64,000 nucleotides of DNA from Jiangella ureilytica (GTDB taxonomy: Bacteria > Actinomycetota > Actinomycetes > Jiangellales > Jiangellaceae), in NCBI RefSeq assembly GCF_004348545.1, contig NZ_SMKL01000002.1:1-64000 (forward strand), given 5' to 3'. The position numbers and the translations under genes were made by a program. Every line of letters begins with the position of its first letter. The stretch's first letter is position 1. Below are positions 36,450-44,890 of the stretch, in pieces. The notes beneath the pieces were generated by a model. The model had not been told where the DNA came from. It saw only the letters and a list, made by a program, of their open reading frames with translations, and did no database searches.

Positions 36450-36491
36450 CCATGAGCACCTGTACGCGCCGGTGCGTACAGGTGCTCATGG
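36450..36491. terminator. Perfect 18-bp bidirectional terminator hairpin
   Basis: CCATGAGCACCTGTACGC (36450-36467) is exactly mirrored at 36474-36491 around the six-base loop GCCGGT. It lies between the convergent thiolase and E2 genes, 10 nt from the E2 stop, as expected for a shared terminator without U-tract. Confidence 0.85.
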
Positions 36492-36501
36492 CACAGCGGG
36501 C

Positions 36502-37908
36502 TCAGCTCCAGACCAAAGCGTTGCCCGGGTCCTCGAGCAGCGCCGCGAGGTCGGCCAGGAACCGTGACCCCTGCTCGCCGTCGACCAGGCGGTGGTCGAA
36601 CGAGAGCGCGAGCGTGGTGACCCAGCGCGGCTTCACCTGGTCCTTGTGCACCCACGGCTGCTTGCGCACCGCGCCGAACGCGACGATGGCCGCCTCGCCG
36701 GGCGGCAGGATCGGGGTGCCGGTGTCGACGCCGAAGACGCCGACGTTGGTGATGGAGATGGTGCCGCCGAGCATGTCCTCGGGCGGCGTCCTGCCCTCGC
36801 GGGCCGTGGCGGCCAGCTGGTTGATCGCCACGGCCAGTTCGCGCAGCGGCAGGCGGTCGGCGTCCTTGACGTTCGGCACGACCAGCCCGCGCGGGGTGGC
36901 CGCGGCGATGCCGAGGTTCACGTAGCGCTGCAAGACGATCTCGCCGGCCGTCTCGTCCCAGCGGGCGTTGACGTCGGGCGTGCGGCGGGCCGCGATGCAG
37001 ACCGCCTTGGCCAGCACCGCGAGCGGAGACAGCTTGACGTCGCGGAACTCGCGGGAGTCGCGCAGCCGGTCGACCAGCTTCATGGTGCGGGTGACGTCGA
37101 CGGTGACGAACTCGGTGACGTGCGGCGCGGAGAACGCCGACGTGGTGACCGCTCTCGCGGTCGCCTTGCGGACCGAGCGGATGGCGACCCGCTCCTGCCG
37201 CGGCAGGCCGTTCCAGCCGGTGCCCGACGGCGTCGGGCTCGGCGCCGCCGTGGGAGCGGGTGCGGCGACCGCCGCCTGGACGTCGTCGCGCGAGATGGTG
37301 CCGTGGGGACCGGTCGGGACGACGGCGGCGAGGTCGACGCCGAGGTCCTTGGCCAGCTTGCGCACGGGCGGCTTGGCCAGCACCGACACCCGCTCGGCCG
37401 GTGCGGCGACCGGCTCCGGCTCGGCGACGGGCGCGACCGGCTCCGGCTCGGCGACGGGCGCGACCGGCGCTGCCGCAGCCACCGCCGGCTCGGCCGTCTT
37501 CCGCGCCCGCCGCTTCGCCGCGGTGGTGCGCGGGCCGTAGCCGACGAGGACGGCCTGCCGCTCCCCCTCGGGCCCGGCCTCGGGCGCCGGCGGCGTGGGC
37601 ACCATGTCCTCGGCCGGCCCGCCGACGACCCCGGCGGAACCCGGCGCGGGCGCCGAGCCGCCGCCGTCGCCGGTGCGGACCGCGATGATCGGGGTGCCGA
37701 CGTCGACCGTGGTGCCCTCGTCGACCAGCAGGGTCTGGACCACACCGGCGAACGGGCAGGGCAGCTCGACCAGCGACTTCGCCGTCTCGATCTCGACGAT
37801 GACGTCGTTGACCTCGACGTGGTCGCCGGGCTTGACCTTCCAGGACACGATCTCCGCCTCGGTCAGCCCTTCGCCGACGTCGGGGAGGTTGAACTGCGAC
37901 ACACTCAT
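36502..37908 (-). CDS. 2-oxoacid dehydrogenase E2 (branched-chain dihydrolipoyl acyltransferase)
   Basis: A 468-residue E2 protein starting at ATG 37908 behind AGGAGGG. One lipoyl domain (residues 1-77) carries the modified K44 in EIETAKSLVEL. A Pro/Ala/Glu linker with tandem APVAEPEPV repeats comes next, then the peripheral-subunit-binding domain (VRKLAKDLGVDLAAVVPTGPHGTISRDDV) and the acyltransferase domain with catalytic H439 in SFDHRLVDG. With the E1 alpha and beta genes upstream it forms a branched-chain-type 2-oxoacid dehydrogenase giving acyl-CoA primers for iso/anteiso fatty acids or amino-acid breakdown. The E3 gene is not in the window. Confidence 0.92.
   Translation of the reverse strand: MSVSQFNLPDVGEGLTEAEIVSWKVKPGDHVEVNDVIVEIETAKSLVELPCPFAGVVQTLLVDEGTTVDVGTPIIAVRTGDGGGSAPAPGSAGVVGGPAEDMVPTPPAPEAGPEGERQAVLVGYGPRTTAAKRRARKTAEPAVAAAAPVAPVAEPEPVAPVAEPEPVAAPAERVSVLAKPPVRKLAKDLGVDLAAVVPTGPHGTISRDDVQAAVAAPAPTAAPSPTPSGTGWNGLPRQERVAIRSVRKATARAVTTSAFSAPHVTEFVTVDVTRTMKLVDRLRDSREFRDVKLSPLAVLAKAVCIAARRTPDVNARWDETAGEIVLQRYVNLGIAAATPRGLVVPNVKDADRLPLRELAVAINQLAATAREGRTPPEDMLGGTISITNVGVFGVDTGTPILPPGEAAIVAFGAVRKQPWVHKDQVKPRWVTTLALSFDHRLVDGEQGSRFLADLAALLEDPGNALVWS
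37407..37468. repeat. 27-bp tandem repeat in the E2 linker
   Basis: Two identical 27-bp units (37407-37433 and 37434-37460) plus an 8-bp start of a third encode the APVAEPEPV linker repeat of the E2 protein. The exact identity at the DNA level suggests recent duplication, and copy number may vary among strains. Confidence 0.85.
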
Positions 37909-37919
37909 GCAGACCCTCC

Positions 37920-38918
37920 TCAGTAGGCGAACGTGCGGTCGACGGCGTCGAGCACGCGGTCGAGGTCGGGGAGGTACTCCTCCTCGACCCGCGCCGGCGG
38001 ATACGGGGTGTCGTAGCCGGTGACCCGCTGGACCGGCGCCTCGAGGGAGTAGAAGCACTGCTCGGTGACCCGGGCGGCCACCTCGGCGCCCACGCCGAGG
38101 GTGCGGTGCGCCTCGTGCACCATGACCAGCCGGCCGGTGCGGCGGACGGAGTCGTACACCGCGCGCAGGTCCAGCGGCGACAACGAACGCAGGTCGATGA
38201 CCTCGAGCGACCGGCCGTCGTCGGCGGCGGCCGCCGCGGCGTCGAGGCAGGTCTTCACCATGGGGCCGTACGCCGCGACCGTGGCGTCGGTGCCGGGCAG
38301 CGCCACGCGGGCGGACTCCAGCGGCAGGTCGGGCTCGCCGTCGAGGTCGACCTCGGCCTTCTCGTAGTAGCGACGCTTCGGCTCGAAGAACACCACGGGG
38401 TCGTCGAGCCGGATCGCCTGCTGGATCATCCAGTACGCGTCGAGCGGGTTGGAGCAGGTGACCACCTTGAGGCCCGGGATGTGGGCGAAGGTCGCCTCGG
38501 GGCTCTCGCTGTGGTGCTCGACGGCGCCGATGCTGCCGCCGTAGGGGATGCGGATGACGATGGGAAGGCGCAGCCGCCCGCCGGAGCGGAAGTGCATCTT
38601 CGCGACCTGGCTGACGATCTGGTCGTAGCCGGGGAAGACGAACCCGTCGAACTGGATCTCGCAGACCGGGCGGTAGCCGCGCAGCGCCAGGCCGACCGCG
38701 GTGCCGATGATGCCGGACTCCGCGAGCGGGGTGTCGATGACGCGGTCCTCGCCGAAGTCCTTCTGCAGGCCGTCGGTGACGCGGAAGACGCCGCCGAGCT
38801 TGCCGACGTCCTCGCCCATGACCAGGACCTTGGCGTCGTTCTCCATGGACCGGCGCAAGCCGGCGTTGATGGCCTTGATGATGTTGAGCTTCTGCACACC
38901 CGTGGGCTGGTCGGTCAT
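37920..38918 (-). CDS. 2-oxoacid dehydrogenase E1 beta subunit
   Basis: A 332-residue transketolase-like protein. The N-terminal MGEDVGKLGGVFRVTDGL with GEDV is the conserved pyrimidine-side TPP motif; GLALRGYRPVCEIQFDGFVFPGYDQI and HHSESPEATFAHIPGLKVV are standard E1 beta segments. The C-terminal transketolase domain ends near DTPYPPARVEEEYLPD. ATG 38918 overlaps the E1 alpha stop as ATGA; E2 follows after an 11-nt gap. Part of the branched-chain-type complex. Confidence 0.93.
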   Translation of the reverse strand: MTDQPTGVQKLNIIKAINAGLRRSMENDAKVLVMGEDVGKLGGVFRVTDGLQKDFGEDRVIDTPLAESGIIGTAVGLALRGYRPVCEIQFDGFVFPGYDQIVSQVAKMHFRSGGRLRLPIVIRIPYGGSIGAVEHHSESPEATFAHIPGLKVVTCSNPLDAYWMIQQAIRLDDPVVFFEPKRRYYEKAEVDLDGEPDLPLESARVALPGTDATVAAYGPMVKTCLDAAAAAADDGRSLEVIDLRSLSPLDLRAVYDSVRRTGRLVMVHEAHRTLGVGAEVAARVTEQCFYSLEAPVQRVTGYDTPYPPARVEEEYLPDLDRVLDAVDRTFAY

Positions 38919-40054
38919 CGCGCCGCCTCCTCTTCGAAGCTGTCCAGATGGGCCGTCATGGACTCGCGCTGGGCGACGAGGTCGGGCGTGGGCTCGACGT
39001 AGACGTGGTCGAAGATCGAGGTCGGCGTGGGGTCGGGCAGCGCCCGGCAGGCCGCCCGCAGGTGCACGGCCAGCTCGTCGGCCTCCTCCTCGACGCCGTC
39101 GAAGAACGCCTGGTCGGCGAGGTCGCCGCGGACCATGAACGCCTTCACCCGCTCGATGGGGTCCTTGAGCTTCCAGTGCTCGAGCTCGGCGTTGAGCCGG
39201 TACCGGGTGGGGTCGTCGGTGGTCGTGTGCGCGCCCATGCGGTAGGTGAACGCCTCGACCAGCGTGGGACCCTCGCCGTCGCGGGCCCGCTGCAGCGCCT
39301 CGCGGGTGACGGCGAGGCAGGCCAGCACGTCGTTGCCGTCGACGCGGACGCCGGGGAAGCCGAAGCCCGCGGCCCGGCGGTACAGCGGCACCCGCGTCTG
39401 GCGCTCCAGCGGCTCGGAGATGGCCCATTGGTTGTTCTGGCAGAAGAACACGACCGGCGCGTTGGTGACGCTGGCCCAGATGAACGCCTCGTTGACGTCG
39501 CCCTGGCTGGTGGCGCCGTCGCCGAAGTAGGCGATGACGGCGGCGTCGCGGTCGGGGTCGCCGGTGCCGATGGCGCCGTCGCGCTGGATGCCCATGGCGT
39601 AGCCGGTGGCGTGCAGTGTCTGCGCGCCGATGACGATCGTATAGAGGTGGAAGTGCGTCTCGACGGCGTCCCAGCTGCCCTGGTCGACGCCGCGGAACAG
39701 CGCCAGCAACTTCACCGGGTCGACGCCGCGGCACAGCGCGACCGCGTGCTCGCGGTACGTCGGGAAGACGTGGTCCTGGGGGCGCAGCGCGCGGGCGGAG
39801 CCGACCTGCGCCGCCTCCTGGCCCAGCAGGCTGGCCCACAGGCCCAGCTCGCCCTGGCGCTGCAGGGCGACGGCCTCGCTGTCGACGCGGCGGCCCAGCA
39901 CCAGGTCGCGGTACATGGACCGGACGTCATCGCCGGTGATGTCGGCGATGAGGGGGTCGTAGTGCTCGCTGGGGACGCGCTGGCCCTCGGGGGTGAGCAG
40001 CTGGACGAGCTCGGGTTCGGGCGGGGTGTCCCCGGCCGCCGTCTCGACAGTCAT
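38915..40054 (-). CDS. 2-oxoacid dehydrogenase E1 alpha subunit
   Basis: A 379-residue thiamine-diphosphate-dependent subunit with the TPP motif running from GDG (178-180) to NN (207-208). RMGAHTTTDDPTRYR is the phosphorylation-loop region found in branched-chain types, and YREHAVALCRGV is typical of E1 alpha. The pattern favours branched-chain 2-oxoacid dehydrogenase over pyruvate dehydrogenase, though separate E1 alpha/beta pyruvate enzymes cannot be excluded. First gene of the three-gene operon, with CTCCTTC (GAAGGAG on the coding strand) as a ribosome binding site. Confidence 0.92.
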   Translation of the reverse strand: MTVETAAGDTPPEPELVQLLTPEGQRVPSEHYDPLIADITGDDVRSMYRDLVLGRRVDSEAVALQRQGELGLWASLLGQEAAQVGSARALRPQDHVFPTYREHAVALCRGVDPVKLLALFRGVDQGSWDAVETHFHLYTIVIGAQTLHATGYAMGIQRDGAIGTGDPDRDAAVIAYFGDGATSQGDVNEAFIWASVTNAPVVFFCQNNQWAISEPLERQTRVPLYRRAAGFGFPGVRVDGNDVLACLAVTREALQRARDGEGPTLVEAFTYRMGAHTTTDDPTRYRLNAELEHWKLKDPIERVKAFMVRGDLADQAFFDGVEEEADELAVHLRAACRALPDPTPTSIFDHVYVEPTPDLVAQRESMTAHLDSFEEEAAR

Positions 40055-40400
40055 GTGTCTCCTTCACGTCGTCGGCTCCGCAGGATTGCCGCGGGAGCCT
40101 GCTCCTCGTGACCACCGGCGGCGTGGGTGAGGACTACGGGTGGGTCCTCACGCCTCGCCGCGGTGCATGACCGTGACCGAAGTCACGACCTCGCTACCGC
40201 AACGGTACCCAGATCCGGGGTCGGACGGATGCACCGAGGCGGCAGGTGGGGCTCCATCCTGCAGCACCTCCTGCCAGCCTGCCCGCTGGGGATCGCTCGG
40301 AGGCTCGTCGTTCCGGACAAACTTCCTTGCCCGGACGCTGCACTGACCGCACAAGTCCTCTGTCGTCCTCGTAAGCCGCGCGCCTGACCTGAGACGACAC
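40055..40400. promoter_or_regulatory. Gene-free leader/promoter region upstream of the E1alpha operon
   Basis: About 350 bp without a convincing gene. Two inverted repeats are present: GTGAGGAC/GTCCTCAC (40127-40134 with 40144-40151), a hairpin in the presumed leader of the dehydrogenase operon, and CGTGAC-CGAA-GTCACG (40172-40187), a possible operator. Short open frames in it lack ribosome binding sites and recognisable sequence. Confidence 0.4.
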
Positions 40401-40440
40401 GAGCCGCGCGGCGCGTCCGTCGGGACGCACCGCGCGGCTC
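40401..40440 (-). terminator. Terminator hairpin after the LPDTG protein gene
   Basis: A long stem formed by 40401-40418 (GAGCCGCGCGGCGCGTCC) and 40423-40440, with one mismatch and a GTCG loop, lies 25 nt past the stop codon of the surface-protein gene. Confidence 0.8.
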
Positions 40441-40464
40441 GCGAGGTGTTCTGCCTGACTCGTG

Positions 40465-41730
40465 TTACTCGGAAGCGCCGCTGAACCGGCGGCGCAGCAG
40501 GAACGCGGCCGCGGTGATGAGGCCCAGCCCGAGGGCCAGCAGCGTGGCCGGCGAGCTGCCGGTGTCCGGCAGGTCCTCGTCCGGGCTGTCGCTGGGCGAC
40601 GGCGTCGGGCTCTGGCTGGGCGTCTCGGACGGGCTGTCCGATGGCGTCGGGGTCGGCGTCTCCGAGGGGGTCTCCGACGGCGTCGGGGTCGGCGTCTCGG
40701 ACGGCGTCTCGCTCGGCGTGGGCGTCGGCGTCTCGGTCGGCTTGGCGGTCCAGTCTACCGTTCCCTCGACGGTGAGCTCGGTCTTCTCCGACTGGGCCAG
40801 GATCAGCGACTGCGTGCGGATCTCCTCGGTGGAGCCCACGAACAGCCGTCCGGTGCTCAGGTTCGCCTCGGCGTGCAGCCGCACGGTGCCGTCGCCCGCC
40901 TCGGCGTCCTCGGGCACGTCGACGCCGAACGTGTCGCCGTCGCCCACCTGGCCACCCAGCGGGGCGCCGTCGCCGTCGACCAGCTCGACGCCCTCGGGCA
41001 GGTCCGCGGTGACGTCCACCGTCTCGGCGTTCGTGCTGACGGTGAACGGGCCGAGAACCGAACCGGCCTCGCCCGACAGCGACGTCGGATCCAGCGACAA
41101 CGCAGGCTCCGGCTGCTCGCCGATGCCGACGTTCTCCTCACCGGTGAGGTACTCGTAGACCGCTCGGACGTCGGCGTCGATCTCGTCGTTCTCGGTGGTG
41201 ATGTCCTCGAGGTCGACGGTGATGTTGTCGCTGAACGTCCACACGGCCGCCGAAGTGGCGGTGATCGCCTCGTCGACCGACAGCCCGTCGTTGAACGAGA
41301 CATCGGACAGCGCGGCCTCGATCTCGTCGACCGATACGACGGGATACGAGTGTCGCAGTACCCAGAGGATCTTCGGCGAGTTCTCGGTGAACGGCGCATC
41401 CGGCTCCGGGTAGGCGTCCCAGGGCACCTCGGACATCTCGACCTCGTCGTCGGCGATGGGCACGTTGATCTCGACACAGTAGGCCTGCAGCAGCGCCCCG
41501 TCGTCGGCACGGAGGCCGAACAGGACGCCTTCGACAGTGGCGTCCTCGACGTCGGTCCGGTTCACGTCATAGGCGAAGTCGTGACCGCCGGGGTCGAGGT
41601 TCGCCCGGGGCTCGACGCCGGTCAGCTCGAACTCCGACGCGGCGGCGGGTGTGAGGAACGCGGCTCCGGCCAGCAGGCCGGCTGCCAGCGCGCCGGCGCC
41701 GAGGCGGCGCCGGGCCGGATGAATGGACAT
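40465..41730 (-). CDS. LPXTG-anchored surface protein with degenerate thioester-like domain and Thr/Pro stalk
   Basis: A 421-residue secreted protein: signal peptide (residues 1-32), an N-terminal domain with C85 in LQAYCVEINV and ITATSAAVWTFSDN at 156-169, a beta-rich middle domain, then a Ser/Thr/Pro stalk of repeated ETPTPTPSETPS units. It ends with sortase signal LPDTG (about 387-391), hydrophobic helix and Arg cluster. The N-terminal domain looks like the TQXA/thioester domains of actinobacterial adhesins, where Cys and Gln form an internal thioester. Here the TQAA position reads TSAA, with Ser160 for Gln. It is probably a cell-wall-attached adhesin or stalk protein. No sortase gene is adjacent. 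Confidence 0.8.
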   Translation of the reverse strand: MSIHPARRRLGAGALAAGLLAGAAFLTPAAASEFELTGVEPRANLDPGGHDFAYDVNRTDVEDATVEGVLFGLRADDGALLQAYCVEINVPIADDEVEMSEVPWDAYPEPDAPFTENSPKILWVLRHSYPVVSVDEIEAALSDVSFNDGLSVDEAITATSAAVWTFSDNITVDLEDITTENDEIDADVRAVYEYLTGEENVGIGEQPEPALSLDPTSLSGEAGSVLGPFTVSTNAETVDVTADLPEGVELVDGDGAPLGGQVGDGDTFGVDVPEDAEAGDGTVRLHAEANLSTGRLFVGSTEEIRTQSLILAQSEKTELTVEGTVDWTAKPTETPTPTPSETPSETPTPTPSETPSETPTPTPSDSPSETPSQSPTPSPSDSPDEDLPDTGSSPATLLALGLGLITAAAFLLRRRFSGASE

Positions 41731-41937
41731 GTGTCTCCTTAGAGAACGTCAATGCTCAGGAAAATGAGCGCGCGCACCAGCACGGAACGACACGCAAGGA
41801 ATCACAGACATGACTCAGAAAGCCCCCCTAGCGTGGGCATCCTAGTGGAAACGGCTATGTTTCGGGAAGTCCGGGACATCCCGGACGTCGCCGCACCCCC
41901 TGTCGGTGCCGGGCGGAGTCGCATAGGGTCTTGACCC

Positions 41938-42735
41938 GTGCCTGACTTCGACGAAGCGTCGGCTACGCGCCAGGTCTCCCCGGGCCTGCACAGCGTCGAC
42001 ATCGACGGGACCTGGTCGGTGGGCGAGGTGCCGAACGGCGGCTACCTGCTCGCGCTGATCCTGCGCGCCGTGCTCGGCGAGTCCGCCCACCCGCACCCGG
42101 TGACCACCAATGCGCACTTCGTGACCCCGCCCACGGCCGGGCCGGCGCAGGTGAAGGTCGACGTCGTGCGCACCGGCCGCACCATCGAGACGTTGCGCGC
42201 GACGCTGGTCCAGGACGACGAGCCGCGGGTCGAGGCCACGGTCACCACCAGCACGCTCTCGCGCACCTCGCCGGTCGAGTGGGTCGGCCCGCCGCCGGAG
42301 CCGGTGGCGCCGGTCGACGAGTGCATCCGTGCCGTCGTCGACCTCCCCGACGGCACTCATGTCGGCCTGCTCGAGCACGTCGACCTGCGGCTTGACCCGC
42401 AGACCCTCGGCTGGTTCTCCGGCCGCCCGGCCGGCCAGCTGTCCATGCGCGGCCACGTCCGGCTGGTCGACGGCACCCAGCCCGACCCCGTGGTGCTGGC
42501 GCTGGCGGTCGACTCGCTGCCGCCGACGGTGTTCGGCCTCGGCCGGTTGGGCTGGGCTCCCACCGTGCAGCTGTCGGTGCTGACGCGCAGCCTGCCGGCG
42601 CCGGGCTGGCTGACGGTGCACCTGCGCGGCCGGCTGGTCCGCGACGGCTGGTTCGACGAGGAGGCCGAGGTCTACGACGCCGACGGCGCTTTGGTCGCGC
42701 AGTCGCGCCAGCTGGCCCGCATCCGCGTCACCTGA
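41938..42735 (+). CDS. Double-hot-dog acyl-CoA thioesterase family protein
   Basis: A 265-residue protein resembling TesB-type/thioesterase-like superfamily proteins (two fused hot-dog folds). The first contains WSVGEVPNGGYLLALILRAV and NAHFVTPPTAGPAQVKVDVVRTGRT; the second LSMRGHVRLVDGTQPDPVVLALAVDSLPPTVF and DEEAEVYDADGALVAQSRQLARIR. It likely hydrolyses acyl-CoA; the chain preference is unknown. GTG 41938 lies 8 nt after a TAGGGT element (41924-41929), suggesting a leaderless message. It stands alone, divergent from the surface-protein gene. Confidence 0.82.
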   Translation: MPDFDEASATRQVSPGLHSVDIDGTWSVGEVPNGGYLLALILRAVLGESAHPHPVTTNAHFVTPPTAGPAQVKVDVVRTGRTIETLRATLVQDDEPRVEATVTTSTLSRTSPVEWVGPPPEPVAPVDECIRAVVDLPDGTHVGLLEHVDLRLDPQTLGWFSGRPAGQLSMRGHVRLVDGTQPDPVVLALAVDSLPPTVFGLGRLGWAPTVQLSVLTRSLPAPGWLTVHLRGRLVRDGWFDEEAEVYDADGALVAQSRQLARIRVT

Positions 42736-42842
42736 ACAGGCCTCCGGCCGAGTTCTCGCCAGCGTGTCGAGAACGCCGCGCCGGCTCCGTCCCAGGTTCA
42801 CCAGCGGCCAGGACGGACCGCGCGACGACGTGAGGAACCATC

Positions 42843-43412
42843 ATGCGCAAGCTCATCGCTCAGCAGTGGGTGACCGTGGACAACATCGCCGCGGAGGAGG
42901 ACGGCGGGCTCGGCTTCGTATCGGGGGAGCCGTTCTCCGAGAGGACCAACCCGGCGTTCAAGGACTCCGTCATGGGGTTCATCGACTCGGTCGACACGAT
43001 GATCCTCGGCGCGAACACCTACGCCCAGTCCGTGGGCTACTGGCCGACCGCCGACGACCAGGGCGAGTACGGGCAGAAGCTCAACGCCCTCACGAAGTTC
43101 GTCGCCTCGTCGACGTTGGACGACGCCCCCTGGGGCGAGTTCCCCGCCGCGACCGTGACGCCCGACCCCGTCGCCACCGTCAGGGAGCTCAAGGAGAACA
43201 GCGGCAAGGACATCTGGCTGTGGGGAAGCCTGACCCTCATGCAGTCGCTGCTGGACGCCGGCCTCGTCGACGAGGTCCGCATGCTGGTGTGCCCGGTGTC
43301 GCGCGGCAAGGGAAGGCGCGTCTTCGAGGGTGCGCACGACCTCGAGCTGATCGAGGCCACCGCGTTCGACAACGGCCTGGCGCTGCTGCGCTACGCGGTC
43401 AGGACCAGCTGA
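42843..43412 (+). CDS. Dihydrofolate reductase/RibD C-terminal family protein
   Basis: A 189-residue protein of the DHFR-like RibD_C group: N-terminal strand MRKLIAQQWVTVDNIAAEEDG, MILGANTYAQSVGYWP (nucleotide-site region), KDIWLWGSLTLMQSLLDAGLVDEVRMLVCPV and the final DNGLALLRYAV. Such proteins bind NADPH, but most have no known substrate and are not true folate enzymes. GTGAGGA upstream of ATG 42843 serves as ribosome binding site. It converges on the GntR gene. Confidence 0.85.
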   Translation: MRKLIAQQWVTVDNIAAEEDGGLGFVSGEPFSERTNPAFKDSVMGFIDSVDTMILGANTYAQSVGYWPTADDQGEYGQKLNALTKFVASSTLDDAPWGEFPAATVTPDPVATVRELKENSGKDIWLWGSLTLMQSLLDAGLVDEVRMLVCPVSRGKGRRVFEGAHDLELIEATAFDNGLALLRYAVRTS

Positions 43413-43443
43413 CCCGGCACGTCGTTCCGGCCCGGGCCGGCCG

Positions 43444-44145
43444 TCAGTCGCCGGCCGCGAGCTTCTGCCGCAGCTGCTCGGTCATGCGCGCCTCTCCGGT
43501 GCGCAGGTGGGCGAGCAGCCGCTGCCGGGCCAGCTCGAAGTCGCGCCGCCCGACCGCCTCGGCGATGCCGGTGTGCTCGTCGAGGGTGTCGTCGATGCGC
43601 TGCGGCACCCCCGACGAGAGGTAGTGCCGCCCCCGGACGATGTGGTTCTCGATGACGGCGTAGAACCCCTGCAGCCGCGCGTTCTTGCTGCACGCGACCA
43701 GGAACGTGTGGAACGAGTGGTCGTGGCCGAAGTAGTCGTCGAACGTGTCGGGCAGAATCGGGTGCTCGTAGCCGTCGAAGAAGGTGGCGATGCGCTCGAT
43801 GGCGTCGTCGTCGGGCTCCTCCTCGAGGCGGTCGAGGCCGGCGGGCTCGAGCCGGCGGCGCAGCTCGAACAGTTCGTGCACGTCCTGCTCGGAGAACGGG
43901 GTGACCACCCAGCCGCCGCGGCCGCGCGGGGTGAGCAGGCCGGCCGCCTCGAGCCGGTGCAGCGCCTCGCGCACCGGGGTGCGGCTCAGGCCGAGCAGCT
44001 CGGCGAGCTCGCGGTCCTTGACCGGCGCGCCCGGGGGCAGCTCGGTGCGGACGATGGCCTCGCGGATGGACTCGAAGGCGCGGTCGCCCAGCTGGACGGT
44101 CTCGATGGGCTGCAGGGACGTCACGGTCGGTTCCACCCCATTCAT
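43444..44145 (-). CDS. GntR-family (FCD) regulator of the adjacent catabolic cluster
   Basis: A 233-residue GntR-FCD regulator from ATG 44145. The winged helix contains AFESIREAIVRTELPPGAPV and ELLGLSRTPVREALHRLEAAGLL; the FCD domain has DDYFGHDHSFHTFLVACSKNARLQGFYAVIENHIVRGR with the H/D residues of the metal pocket and DEHTGIAEAVGRRDFELA. It lies just downstream of the RraA gene, 68 nt away, at the end of a long minus-strand catabolic cluster, and is the likely acid-sensing regulator of it. A CAGACG-GCC-CGTCTG palindrome sits 6 bp upstream of its start. Confidence 0.88.
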   Translation of the reverse strand: MNGVEPTVTSLQPIETVQLGDRAFESIREAIVRTELPPGAPVKDRELAELLGLSRTPVREALHRLEAAGLLTPRGRGGWVVTPFSEQDVHELFELRRRLEPAGLDRLEEEPDDDAIERIATFFDGYEHPILPDTFDDYFGHDHSFHTFLVACSKNARLQGFYAVIENHIVRGRHYLSSGVPQRIDDTLDEHTGIAEAVGRRDFELARQRLLAHLRTGEARMTEQLRQKLAAGD

Positions 44146-44150
44146 CTGCG

Positions 44151-44165
44151 CAGACGGCCCGTCTG
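44151..44165. promoter_or_regulatory. Palindrome CAGACG-GCC-CGTCTG before the GntR gene
   Basis: Six-base perfect arms around a three-base centre directly upstream of the regulator start codon, in the gap between RraA and GntR. It could be an autoregulatory operator. No second copy was seen in the divergent region at 52541-52660. Confidence 0.4.
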
Positions 44166-44213
44166 GTCTTCCGAGAACAGTATCGTGTGTTCCGGATGTT
44201 GATCCGTAACGCG

Positions 44214-44888
44214 TCACGGCAGCTCCACCATCCGCAGGGCGGCATCGATCCAGGCGCGGTCCCAGGTCCCGGCCTCGATCGCCCGCCGCTCCGCCTCCTC
44301 GGCCGACCGCTTCTCCTCGGCCAGCGCCACGATCTCCTCGGCCCGCCCGCGCGGGATGACGGCGATGCCGTCCGCGTCGCCGATGACGAGGTCGCCGTCG
44401 GCCACCGCCACGCCGGCCAGCGCGACCGGTCCGCGCAGCTCGCCGGGGCCGTCCTTGTACGGCCCGAGGTGGCTCACGCCCGCGGCGAACACCGGCGGCG
44501 CCAGCGCGGCGAGGTCGGCCCGGTCGCGCACGGCGCCGTCGACGACCAGGGCGGCCAGCCCGCGCGTGCTCGCGTACTGGCCCATGAGCCCGCCGAGCAC
44601 CGCCCGGTCGGTCTGCCCGCCGCCCGCCACCACCAGCACCTCGCCGGGCCGGGCGAGGTCGAGCGCCTTGTGCACGACGAGGTTGTCGCCCGGCCGGGTG
44701 CGCACGGTCAGCGCCGGCCCGGCCACCACCCGGCCGGTGGCGAGCCCGGCGACGGGCAGCAGCCCGGGCGCGCCGGCCCACCGGCCGAACACGTCGGAGA
44801 CCAGCGACGTCGCAAGCTTGCGCAGCCGGTCGACCAGCTCTGACGGTGGCAGCGGCGTAGCCGGGTGGATCGGGCAGTCGACGGGCAT
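44214..44888 (-). CDS. RraA-family aldolase/demethylmenaquinone-methyltransferase-like protein
   Basis: A 224-residue RraA-fold protein. KLATSLVSDVFGRWAGAPGLLPV at the N-terminus, GRVVAGPALTVRTRPGDN, LVVAGGGQTDRAVLGGLM, ALVVDGAVRDRADL (the R-D pair that binds metal in HMG/CHA aldolases) and DGIAVIPRGRAEEI are all visible. Members are either RNase E regulators or 4-hydroxy-4-methyl-2-oxoglutarate-type aldolases and oxaloacetate decarboxylases. In this sugar-acid cluster an aldolase role, splitting a 2-keto acid, is more likely. ATG 44888 follows the Ldh gene stop by 2 nt. Confidence 0.85.
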   Translation of the reverse strand: MPVDCPIHPATPLPPSELVDRLRKLATSLVSDVFGRWAGAPGLLPVAGLATGRVVAGPALTVRTRPGDNLVVHKALDLARPGEVLVVAGGGQTDRAVLGGLMGQYASTRGLAALVVDGAVRDRADLAALAPPVFAAGVSHLGPYKDGPGELRGPVALAGVAVADGDLVIGDADGIAVIPRGRAEEIVALAEEKRSAEEAERRAIEAGTWDRAWIDAALRMVELP

Positions 44889-44890
44889 GG

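Noticed and set aside
40127-40385. Several open frames of 60-90 codons between E1 alpha and the surface protein on both strands
   Set aside because: No ribosome binding sites, no recognisable motifs and mutual overlap on both strands; treated as non-coding.
40610-40745. Repeated DNA in the surface-protein stalk considered as a CRISPR-like or tandem array
   Set aside because: It is coding sequence for Thr/Pro/Ser/Glu stalk repeats without spacers.
44214-44888. RraA as a regulator of RNase E activity
   Set aside because: The R-D metal-binding segment and the location inside a sugar-acid operon fit an aldolase/decarboxylase better; the regulator role is known only for a subset.
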